A DNA stretch of 64,000 nucleotides. Origin: Parietaria judaica (Eukaryota; Streptophyta; Magnoliopsida; Rosales; Urticaceae). The DNA is taken from contig OX940862.1 of assembly GCA_954871525.1 (NCBI GenBank), positions 38,308,232 to 38,372,231 on the forward strand. The letters are read 5' to 3'. Both the position numbers and the translations under genes were made by a program. Shown here in pieces: positions 10,786 through 22,860 of this stretch (its first letter is position 1; the number at the start of each line of letters is the position of its first letter). Below the pieces are notes generated by a model, which was given only the letters and a program-made list of their open reading frames with translations, ran no database searches and had not been told where the DNA came from.

Positions 10786-11207
10786 ATGGAATCAACCGTT
10801 TCTCAGAGCAGTGGTTCTCCACTAGACTACGAAGGCCGAGAGAAGGAAGTGGAAGCGTTCACGGAAACGAAAGCCGGAGTGAAAGGGCTCGTGGAATCTG
10901 GCGTGGAAAAGATTCCTAGATTCTTCATTATTCCGGCGGAGATGCGGCACAAAGCACCGTCGGTCAGTACCTTCCAGCTCCCCGTGATCAGCCTCGAGGG
11001 CTGCACCGAAGTTGGTGGAGACCGCCGGAAGGAGGCCGTGGTGGCCGTGCGCTCGGCGGCAGAGACGTGGGGATTCTTCCAGCTGGTGGATCACGGGATT
11101 CCCGAGAGGGTTATGGCGGGACTGCTGGATAGCATCCGGCGGTTCCACGAGCAACCACGGGAGGCGAGGAAGGAGTGGTACTCTCACGATATTTCCCGGC
11201 GAATCAG
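10786..11207 (+). CDS. Dioxygenase exon 1 (DIOX_N domain)
   Basis: Encodes 140 residues plus two bases, with the N-terminal domain of plant 2-oxoglutarate dioxygenases ([37 protein letters not shown]). The donor is ATCAG/GTGTTT. Reading on past it gives a short low-complexity Phe/Ile tail typical of intron translation, which fixes the exon end. Confidence 0.85.
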
Positions 11208-14200
11208 GTGTTTTTTTATTTTTTTTATTTTTTTCTTTTATAAATCGCGTTATCTGAACTCAATTAACCTAAGATAATAAATGGTAATTTTATTGGTCAC
11301 GCACCTACTGCAAAAAAGTTTGATTTCTTAAGGTTGTGCAAGAAGCTTTATTTGATCTTGGTATCCCAAAATAGTAAGTCAAATATTTAAATTGAGCTAG
11401 CATTATCGACTTGATAAAGGTATATTAGCGCGACGGATATGCATCTTCTTTGGCTCCGGAAAATTAGAGAGTTCGATTTAAACCAACTCACGTACGAGCT
11501 CCCAGTCGATCCATTTATTCGACAGTATAGTAGAGCTACTTTTGATTCGGCAATATTTTGGTCATTAATTACGCCGGATTCTTTCATATCTATATCGTTG
11601 ATCAATTCGATAATGAGCTTTGACCGGGGCTAGCTGGAGAGTTAGATTTTTAATTTTGTATGCCGCATTATTTAAAAATGGTATCTAAAATAAGCCAAAT
11701 AAATAGAATGTGCTAATTTGTTGACTTGAAACAAGTATAAAATTCATAGATACACTCAATCTTCGGCTCTGCGAACTATATTAGTTTTAGAAATACTAAA
11801 TTTTTCCAGGACAATCGATTTTGGAAGCCTACAAACTTACCTCTTTTCATTATTTAGCGCTCCACTTTGTAAAATATGACTGACATTTTTATTTTTACCA
11901 TATTTAGCCTTTAATCTTGCGTTATATTTTAGTATCTCGAAATTACTAAGTAGCATGAGCGCAGATACATTCGCTCTGTGGCTCTATTAAACAAGACGGT
12001 TCGAATTTCATATTTTTATTAAGTCACGTGATGTCAACTCGGTATCTCGAAATAGTAGGTCAAATGCTTCTACGGATATGCTAAATCATTAGCTCCGGCG
12101 AATTGGAGGGACTCGCTCACCTGTTTTTTCCAAGATGATCCCTTGGAATCCTTCGCGATCCCTCAGATTTGCAGGTGAGGGACTAACTAACCATACTATT
12201 CTTCAAAACCTATACCTGCTAGAACATATATATAGATATTTCATTCATTTCGTTCTATTAGTATAAACATCAACCAAAATATTTACCCATTTGGCCATTT
12301 CACTCGTTTGCCTTTTCTTTCTTTATATGCGTACGGTAGTTGGGAGGTCATAAATTTCAAAACCTTGCAATTCAACCCTTTGAAAATGACGAAGTGAAAA
12401 AATAGACGTGAGATCAGAAACTAAAGTGTGGTCCACTTATGGCTTGCAATTTTTTTCACCTTAATCAAATCGAGAAAAGGGAAACTGCTCGATAATTAGG
12501 GGTGGCAATTTGGGGCCGGACACGATACACGAAACGGTTACGACACGATTTAAATGGGTCTGGATCTACCATAAATGGATATGGGTCCAACCGTGTCGAA
12601 CACGATTAACACGAGTAAATAACTGGTAAACACGGCACGAACACGATAACACGATGAGACCTAATTAGACACGATTAAAGATCAAAAAGATACATTTTCT
12701 ACATTTTATATATGTTATTAAGTGTTTTAATACTTATTATATATGAAATTTATGTTTTTATTTTATTAATTACGTCTTACAATTGATGAACATAAAGATT
12801 TGCTAGTAAAATTTATAAATCTTCGATAATATAGTTAAATAAAATAAATTAAATGAGTATAAATTGAATTAATTTATTATTTATAAGTAAATAAATCTAT
12901 TAATTGGGTTAACCGGGTAGACACGATAAACACGTTAAATGGGGCGGGTCTGGGTCTCGTCTTCTAACACGATTAATAAATGGGGCGGGTCTGGGTCTAC
13001 ATAAAATAAGTAAAAAACGATTAAGACCCGACACGAACACGACACGCAACCCGAATTGCCACCCCTATCGATAATCACGAAACTCTTAGTTTCTCTATAT
13101 GTAGCATTTTGAGAAACAAATACGGCACACAAGGGTATTTATAGATACTAATTGCTCGATAAAGTCTTTGATTATAAAATTCGTTGGTCTTCATCATGAT
13201 CGGGAAATTTAAGCTTTACATAAGTTAACACTAATCTTTTGTACAGTTAGTTCGGAGAAGAAAAAAAAAACAAATCTAAGGTGCATAATCATAGACTCGA
13301 AAACGATGTACTCCCTCAACTTTTAATGTTTTGTATTTTAAATTCCGAATCCCGATACGGGTATTCGGATCCAGATTTAGAACCGGATACGGATACGAGT
13401 TTTGTTATTTAAAAATTCGGATACCCGTATCCGGTTTTAAACCCGGTTTATTTTGATTTTTTTTTATTTATTTTTAATTCAATTTTTTGGGTTACTCAAG
13501 TCTCATAAAATGTACGAACTCATTTTATTTCATTTTTATTTTCATATGTAATAGATTTGTACGGTATTGTAACGCCCCTAGATGGGGGTTAGTAGAATAA
13601 GACAAAAACAACGACTTTTCAAACTTGGACCGGTCAATGACACATCATCATTTAAACAATATCGTTGAATATTCAACGTCCACGTCAACAAACACATAAC
13701 TTTTGCCCATGGGACTTAAAACGACAATACAATATCAACGACCACAGTTTATACAACACCATAAAACGACAAATATAAAGTATCACCATCACAAATATCC
13801 TTAATTTAATCCATTACAAGTCTGAATAAAAGATCAACCCAAAAAGCGAGATTCACCTCGACGAACACTAGAGGTACGGTTAAGCTAATCAACACGTCGA
13901 CCTCCTAACTCAAACTACTCCTCGCCCGGAGTTGGATACTGATCACCACCTGTAACTGGAAGGGAAAAAAAATGTATATGGAAGGGGTGAGCACCACATG
14001 CTCAGTAGGAAATCTATTACCAATTCTCTTTACCGAACCTTTATTAGTCAAATTACAATTAAATAAATTAAACGTCATCATAAACCATTTAATCATCATT
14101 TTCATAAAAAAAATAAATAAATAAATAAACTCCACAAAAGTCAAATCATTTCGGTGGTCCATGCCGAGTCAGCTCGCGCCTTTACTCCACTAAATCCCAT

Positions 14201-17200
14201 CGAGTCCACAAGGCACGAGCACAGGTGGACTAGAAGTCCCTAACCGTAACTCGCCCTTGACTCGGGATCCTAATCACCACCAAAGACGGCCAGTTCGCCA
14301 TGGGTCGAAATGTTGACTTTTGGGTCACCAATCATATCCATATATGTATCCATATCCATGTCCGGCCTACTGCGCAGTAGCCAGCTGCTCGTCAGCAGCT
14401 CATCCGCCCGAAGCGGGTACCATATCAACACACATCATCCGCCCGAAGCGGGTACCATATCATGTTAATCATCCCCGAAGCGGGTACCATATCAACATAC
14501 GTCATACCGACGTAACATAAACATAAAATATAATATCAAGCATCAAACCGATGCAAATCATACATGTTTTCCATCGTCGCCAACAAGCGACATCAATCAC
14601 AATACTAACTTTTATCTTTTTAATTAACGTATAAATTCATTAATTCCGATATAAACCTATCCGGTTCAATCTTCATTAGAGCGTTGGTTTCTACGTTCAT
14701 TTTAATTTGCGAGAAAAGGTAATAGCCCCTACCTCAATCCGTGGAAACTTTGACCGATCGACTAGCTAGTCGAAGATGTGGGTTCGTCTTGGCCCTGAGA
14801 TTGATGACTAGAGACTTCGGGATCTGTTGAACTAGTCAAAACGGGTGGTTCGGGTAGCACAGTCTTCGAGGCGACTACGGGACGACTATCCGTGCCAGCT
14901 ATAACACCGATACCATTCATAAGTCAAATACTACTAAGATTGGAATTCAAATTGTCAATTGAAAACCCGATACACTAAAATTTAGCCCGGGCCGAATTCC
15001 CGTCGGGCACGCAAAACGAAGCAGCAAAACGGGCATCAATTCGACAATTATATGCTTCTCCTAGCTTAATTCGACTGTTCTAAACGCAATGGCGAAGTCA
15101 ATTTCATCAATCAAGGCCCAGAACACACCTAATTTGATCATCTAAATTCAGAAAGTAGGTCAAGGAAATTCGGGCTTACCGAGAGTCCGATGACGATTCC
15201 GATCGAGGGCTTTCGATCTCCTCGACGAGGGCTTCAAAACCCCTCAATAAAATCCGAGATCGGAAAATGACGCGGCGGCCGACGGCGGCGGCCGGCGACG
15301 ACGACGACGGCGAGGTGGCACCACCAACGGACTCTAATAGGCTTCGTGAACATGATTCCGGTATTAGATTTCTCAAAATCAAACCGACACGAAAAAGATC
15401 TAAAGTTGTAAAATCGCACCTTCCGGCGAATATTCCGGTCAAACGCCGCCACCTCCGGTCGACTTCCGCCCAGCAGCTTGCTCACCTCCTCGAGAGCTTT
15501 CCAACGGTACCAAGATCTCGCCGATCGGAGCTCCGGTGAGCGAGTTATCAAGCTTTGAACTTTGGTTGTGGGGGAAAGATAAAGAGGAGAGAGAGAGAGA
15601 GAGGTGAGCAGCTCGGGAAGAAGAAAAAAAGGGGGGGGAGAGGATAAGGGTCTTCGACCCTTTACTGACATCCTTTTTTTTTTATATATATATATATATA
15701 ATATATATATTTGGGTTTTACAATACTCCACCCCTTTAAAAAAAATTTCGTCCTCGAAATTTAAACGGAACTACCCCCGAACAAAAAGGGGTACTTCTCC
15801 ATCATTTCCGACTCTAACTCCCATGTTGCCTCACGAGGGTCGTGGTTTTTCCATACCACTTTAACTAGAGGAATTTCTCGCCGACGAAGGACTTTGATTT
15901 CACGGTCGATAATATGAAGTGGGTGTTCCACGTACGTCGCATTTTCTTGAATAGGTATCTCTGTCCACTCAATGATTTGTTGAGGATCGGGTTCATATCT
16001 TCTCAACATCGACACATGGAACACATTGTGGACATGAGATAATTGTGGAGGTAAATCAAGCCTGTAGGCAAGTGGCCCGACTCTTTCAACTATCTCGAAC
16101 AGACCTGTGTATCGCGGAGCCAACTTTCCTTTTATTCCGAAACGAGAAACACCACGCATGGGCGTCACCTTCAGGAATACATTGTCGCCAACCATGAATT
16201 CCAGTGGCCTTCGTCTTCGATCTGCATAACTCTTCTGGCGACTTTGAGCAGTCTTGAGTCTTTCTCGAATAAGCTTAATCGCTTCTGTCGTATCTCTGAG
16301 GTAGGAAGGACCGAGAGTAATACGATCTTCATACTCGGCCCAACAAAGAGGTGAACGACAAGGTCGACCATACAAGGCCTCATACGGTGCCATACCGATA
16401 CTAGCCTGAAAGCTATTGTTGTAAGCGAACTCCACGAATGGTAGCTACTCCTTCCATTTCCCTCCAAAATCTATGGCGCACGCCCGAAGCATGTCTTCTA
16501 AGATCTGAATCACTCGCTCTGATTGTCCATCAGTCTGAGGATGAAAAGCTGTGCTCAAACTCAATTCAGTTCCCATCTCTTTCTGTAATCCTCTCCAAAA
16601 CTTGGAGGTGAAACGAGCGTCTCGGTCCGAAACTATTGAAACAGGGACCCCATGAAGCTTTACTATCTTTTCAACATATAGTTTACAAAGTTTCGGAACT
16701 TTGTAATCTGTCCGAATGGGGATAAAGTGGGCTGATTTAGTCAATCTATCAACAATCACCCACACCGCATCGTGTCCGCCCCGAGACCGAGGAAGTCCCG
16801 AAACGAAGTCCATTGTGATGCAGTCCCATTTCCACTCAGGTATTTCAAGTGGTCTAAGCTCCCCGCCAGGTCTTTGATGCTCTGCTTTGACCATTTGGCA
16901 AACTGGACATCTCTTCACGAACATCGCCACATCCGACTTCATTCCGTACCAATAATATTGCCTCTTCAGATCCTGGTACATCTTCGTACTCCCTGGGTGA
17001 ATAGCAAACTTGGAACGATGAGCTTCATGTAAGATGGCGCTTCGTAACGTAGTATCATCAGCTACCGCAAGCCTTCCTTTGTACAATAAAAATCCATCGA
17101 CCCCCACATTCCATCCTTCAAGTTGTTCTCCAGCTTGTAATCGATTCCATACCTCTTGTAACGTTTCATCGCTCCACTGACTTTGTCTAACTTGGAGTAC

Positions 17201-20200
17201 CATTGATGGAACGGCTATGACGTTATACGCACATGCTTTATACCCGTCGCTACGAAATTCTAAATTGTAATCGCCAATGGTAACTGATCTCTTCCATGGC
17301 TCTAAGTTCAGAGAAGCAACCAAACCATGGTTCTTCCGACTCAATGCATCGGCCACCACATTTGCTTTTCCTGGGTGATAATGTAGACTAAATTCATAAT
17401 CTTCCATATACTCCACCCATCTTCGTTGCCGTAAATTCAAGTCTCTCTGCGTGAACAAATACTTGAGACTTTGATGATCGGTGAATATCTCAAATCTTGA
17501 GCCGTAAAGATGACAACGCCAGATTTTGAGTGCAAATATCACTGCTGCTAGCTCCAAGTCGTGGGTAGGATAGTTTTGTTCATGCGGCTTTAACTGCCTA
17601 GAACCATATGCCACCACTCTCCTTTGTTGCATGAGCACACAGCCTAGTCCACTTCGAGATGCATCAGTATACACTGTAAACACTTCATCTAGATTGGGAA
17701 CAACAAGGACAGGAGCACTCGTCAATCGTCGTTTCAACTCTGAAAAAGACTCTTCACATCTATCATCCCAACTGAATTGAACATCTTTTCTGGTGAGCTT
17801 GCTTAGTGGCGCGGAAATTTTTGAAAAATTCTCCACGAACTTCCTGTAATAGCCCGCAAGACCTAGGAAACTTCGAACTTCTGCCACATTTCTTGGTTGC
17901 CTCCAGTTCAAGATAGCTTCAACCTTTGATAGGTCTACGGCAATACCTTTCTGCGAGATCACGTGGCCTAAGAACTTCACTTCGGTCATCCAAATTTCAC
18001 ATTTTTCTTTCTTCGCGTATAGGCGATGGTCCCGCAAAGTCTGTAAAACAATCCGCAAATGTTCTGCGTGTTCCTCTAAGGTTTTTGAATAGATAAGTAT
18101 GTCGTCAATAAAGACAACAACGAATCGATCCAAGTATGGTCGAAAAATCCTATTCATTAAGTCCATAAACGCCGCTGGAGCGTTCGTTAAACCAAAAGGC
18201 ATAACCGTGAACTCAAAGTGACCATATCGTGTACGGAATGCTGTCTTCGGGGTGTCGGCATCTCGAATCCTCAACTGGTGGTAACCCGACCGCAAGTCTA
18301 TCTTTGAGAAGTATTTGCATCCTCCCAATTGGTCGAATAAGTCATCAATTCGCGGTAAAGGGTATTTGTTCTTAATCGTTACCTTATTGAGCTGTCTGTA
18401 GTCCACACAAAGGCGTAAACTACCATCGCTTTTCTTAGCAAATAGGACGGGCGCTCCCCACGGAGATGTACTCTGTTTGATAAACCCTTTACTTAACAAG
18501 TCGTCTAATTGTTCCCTCAATTCTGCCAATTCTGCTGGAGCCATACGGTAAGGAGTCATAGAGATCGGAGAACTCCCAGGAACTAAGTCAATGCCAAACT
18601 CAATCTCACGTTCCGGAGGAAGTCCCGGAAGCTCCGATGGAAACACATCGTCAAATTCTTGTACTACGGGGATGTACGGGTTTAAAGCACTCTGCCCTAC
18701 ATCTTCAATAGCACAATTAACTCCCGACCCTTCAAGATTCCTCTTTCCTCCAAGAAGAGATTTCAAGATAGGATTATGGGGCCATATTCCACCTTTGGCC
18801 TGATATTCGATAACTTGTCCATCTTTCTTTCTGAGGGTGACACGTCTCCTGTAACAATCAACTATAGCACGATACTTAGACAACCAATCCATTCCCAATA
18901 TTACATCAAACTCGATCATAGGAAGAATTAGCAAATCTGCTGTGAATTTTCCCTCCTCGATGACGAGCTTACATGACCTGCAAATCAATGAAACCTCCGA
19001 CACTCCCCCTATAGGAGTGGACAACTCTAACGGAACAGTGCATGCCTCGATATCTAGCCCCAAAGATGACGCGAGACTCACCGATATAAAAGAATGTGAT
19101 GCCCCCGTATCAAACAGTACACGAGATAAACAATTAGAAACAAGAATCATACCGTCGACGACTTCTTTCCCCTGGGCCTCGACACCCGTAACGGCATATG
19201 ATTTTCCTTTCCCTTTGTTCCTGCTCGACTGCGATCTGCCACCTCTATTCTGCCCTCCGCCTGAGCCACCACTCCCTTGAGGGCGGAAATTATTGTGACT
19301 GCCTGATGACGGTGCAGGGACTGGTGCAGTCTGACCCGAAGGAAACCCAAATCCTTGAGGTCTCTGTGGAGCAAAACCTCGAGGCTGAAATCCCATCGAC
19401 TGGTTGGGTATAGGACTCTGGTTTGAAAAAGGACGATTCTGATTCGCACCACCTGGCGAGTAGAAACTCTGGGTCCCAATAGGTTGGGTGTGAGATATCT
19501 GCGGTTGGAACTGTTGCTGTGAAAACGGACAATCGCGTTTGTAATGGCCAGGCTGCCCGCAGAGGTGACAAGTACCATAAGGCGAGTATCTCCGACTGCC
19601 AGATGAACCAGAACCCGAACTAGCGCTCGATCCGCTACTATAAGAACCTTGACTGTAACTCTTGCCTTTCTTGTCTGTTTTCCTGTCTCTCGTCTCGGAG
19701 CCTCTCTGTCTTGCCTGATAATTACGATTTTGCTCTGCTTCAGTGTTCTTCGCAGAAACGACAAGTTCTGAGAAATCAGAAAACCGCAATGGCGCCAAGG
19801 TTTCACGAATCCGTTGTCGAAGCCCCTGTCGGAACTTCACTATTCTAGCTGCAGGGTTAGCCACGGCATCCGGGTTATAGCGCGACAGCTCGACAAACTT
19901 TGCCTGATACTCAGCCACTGTCATACTCCCCTGAGTCAACTGCGAGAACTCATAAATCTTTCCCAAACGGTAGTCCTCAGGAACATAATACGCCAAGGTT
20001 TCACGAATCCGTTGTGGAAGCCCCTGTCGGAACTTCACTATTCTAGCTGCAGGGTTAGCCACGGCATCCGGGTTATAGCGCGACAGCTCGACAAACTTTG
20101 CCTGATACTCAGCCACTGTCATACTCCCCTGAGTCAACTGTGAGAACTCATAAATCTTTCCCAAACGGTAGTCCTCAGGAACATAATACGCCAAGAATGC

Positions 20201-22823
20201 AGAAATAAAGTTTGACCATGTCGGTTCATTCACCCCGGTATCTTCCTGGTACATTTTCCACCATTGGGCCGCTGGGCCCTCGAAAAGATAAGTGGCGAAA
20301 TTAACACGGTATTCGGTCGGAATGTCAAGCACCTCAAACTTCTTCTCAACCAACTCCAACCATCTCTCAGCAGTGGCAGGATCAGGGAATCCTTCAAACT
20401 TCGGAGGGGATTGATTCATAAACTCTGCAAAGGTTCTCCTCTTTCTGGCAGCAGGGTCGCGTGGTTGTGATGCTTGTTGCATCGCTTGGAAAGCAGCAGC
20501 CATTTGCTCAAAATCAAACGCGGGACGCTCATCAGGGGTATTTCGAGAATTCCGTACCATGTTGATCAACTGTAAAAAGATTAAAATGTCAGGATTATGG
20601 ATGGTGATACAAAACAAAACACGACCCAAAACACTTAAAAATAAATAACTTTATGGTGTTGTACCCTAGAAACCGTAACCTATGCTCTGATACCAAACTG
20701 TAACGCCCCTAGATGGGGGTTAGTAGAATAAGACAAAAACAACGACTTTTCAAACTTGGACCGGTCAATGACACATCATCATTTAAACAATATCGTTGAA
20801 TATTCAACGTCCACGTCAACAAACACATAACTTTTGCCCATGGGACTTAAAACGACAATACAATATCAACGACCACAGTTTATACAACACCATAAAACGA
20901 CAAATATAAAGTATCACCATCACAAATATCCTTAATTTAATCCATTACAAGTCTGAATAAAAGATCAACCCAAAAAGCGAGATTCACCTTGACGAACACT
21001 AGAGGTACGGTTAAGCTAATCAACACGTCGACCTCCTAACTCAAACTACTCCTCGCCCGGAGTTGGATACTGATCACCACCTGTAACTGGAAGGGAAAAA
21101 AAATGTATATGGAAGGGGTGAGCACCACATGCTCAGTAGGAAATCTATTACCAATTCTCTTTACCGAACCTTTATTAGTCAAATTACAATTAAATAAATT
21201 AAACGTCATCATAAACCATTTAATCATCATTTTCATAAAAAAAAATAAATAAATAAATAAACTCCACAAAAGTCAAATCATTTCGGTGGTCCATGCCGAG
21301 TCAGCTCGCGCCTTTACTCCACTAAATCCCATCGAGTCCACAAGGCACGAGCACAGGTGGACTAGAAGTCCCTAACCGTAACTCGCCCTTGACTCGGGAT
21401 CCTAATCACCACCAAAGACGGCCAGTTCGCCATGGGTCGAAATGTTGACTTTTGGGTCACCAATCATATCCATATATGTATCCATATCCATGTCCGGCCT
21501 ACTGCGCAGTAGCCAGCTGCTCGTCAGCAGCTCATCCGCCCGAAGCGGGTACCATATCAACACACATCATCCGCCCGAAGCGGGTACCATATCATGTTAA
21601 TCATCCCCGAAGCGGGTACCATATCAACATACGTCATACCGACGTAACATAAACATAAAATATAATATCAAGCATCAAACCGATGCAAATCATACATGTT
21701 TTCCATCGTCGCCAACAAGCGACATCAATCACAATACTAACTTTTATCTTTTTAATTAACGTATAAATTCATTAATTCCGATATAAACCTATCCGGTTCA
21801 ATCTTCATTAGAGCGTTGGTTTCTACGTTCATTTTAATTTGCGAGAAAAGGTAATAGCCCCTACCTCAATCCGTGGAAACTTTGACCGATCGACTAGCTA
21901 GTCGAAGATGTGGGTTCGTCTTGGCCCTGAGATTGATGACTAGAGACTTCGGGATCTGTTGAACTAGTCAAAACGGGTGGTTCGGGTAGCACAGTCTTCG
22001 AGGCGACTACGGGACGACTATCCGTGCCAGCTATAACACCGATACCATTTATAAGTCAAATACTACTAAGATTGGAATTCAAATTGTCAATTGAAAACCT
22101 GATACACTAAAATTTAGCCCGGGCCGAATTCCCGTCGGGCACGCAAAACGAAGCAGCAAAACGGGCATCAATTCGACAATTTTATGCTTCTCCTAGCTTA
22201 ATTCGACTGTTCTAAACGCAATGGCGAAGTCAATTTCATCAATCAAGGCCCAGAACACACCTAATTTGATCATCTAAATTCAGAAAGTAGGTCAAGGAAA
22301 TTCGGGCTTACCGAGAATCCGATGACGATTCCGATCGAGGGCTTTCGATCTCCTCGACGAGGGCTTCAAAACCCCTCAATAAAATCCGAGATCGGAAAAT
22401 GACGCGGCGGCCGACGGCGGCGGCCGGCGACGACGACGACGGCGAGGTGGCACCACCAACGGACTCTAATAGGCTTCGTGAACATGATTCCGGTATTAGA
22501 TTTCTCAAAATCAAACCGACACGAAAAATATCTAAAGTTGTAAAATCGCACCTTCCGGCGAATATTCCGGTCAAACGCCGCCACCTCCGGTCGACTTCCG
22601 CCCAGCAGCTTGCTCACCTCCTCGAGAGCTTTCCAACGGTACCAAGATCTCGCCGATCGGAGCTCCGGTGAGCGAGTTATCAAGCTTTGAACTTTGGTTG
22701 TGGGGGAAAGATAAAGAGGAGAGAGAGAGAGAGAGAGAGGTGAGCAGCTCGGGAAGAAGAAAAAAAGGGGGGGGGGGGGAGAGGATAAGGGTCTTCGACC
22801 CTTTACTGACATCCTTTTTTTTT

Positions 22824-22860
<37 letters not shown>

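Larger units (their letters stand above)
15761..20560 (-). pseudogene. Chromovirus Gag-Pol polyprotein with one in-frame stop
   Basis: The likely start is the ATG at 20560 (MVRNSRN), 23 codons inside the longer open frame and 120 bp past the primer site. In order: gag capsid domain; [14 protein letters not shown] knuckle (about residue 329); protease [10 protein letters not shown] (about 481); reverse transcriptase with FIDDIL (about 813); RNase H with YTDAS (about 962); integrase HH-CC finger (about 1175) and core; and a C-terminal chromodomain ending near [10 protein letters not shown]. The chromodomain places it among chromoviruses. A single TAG (16445-16447) interrupts the integrase between GKWKE and [10 protein letters not shown], and the frame continues unchanged to 15761. 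The gag also holds an in-frame 66-residue duplication. Otherwise intact. Confidence 0.9.

Noticed and set aside
11940..12010. Possible SINE or tRNA-like sequence (gacggttcgaattt as a B box)
   Set aside because: No convincing A box, no cloverleaf and no target duplication; better explained as part of the degenerate exon-like repeat.
15234..15731. 165-residue ORF and its plus-strand shadow inside the chromovirus LTR
   Set aside because: Present in both LTRs, no domain, and the C-terminal part is an artefact of U5 composition.
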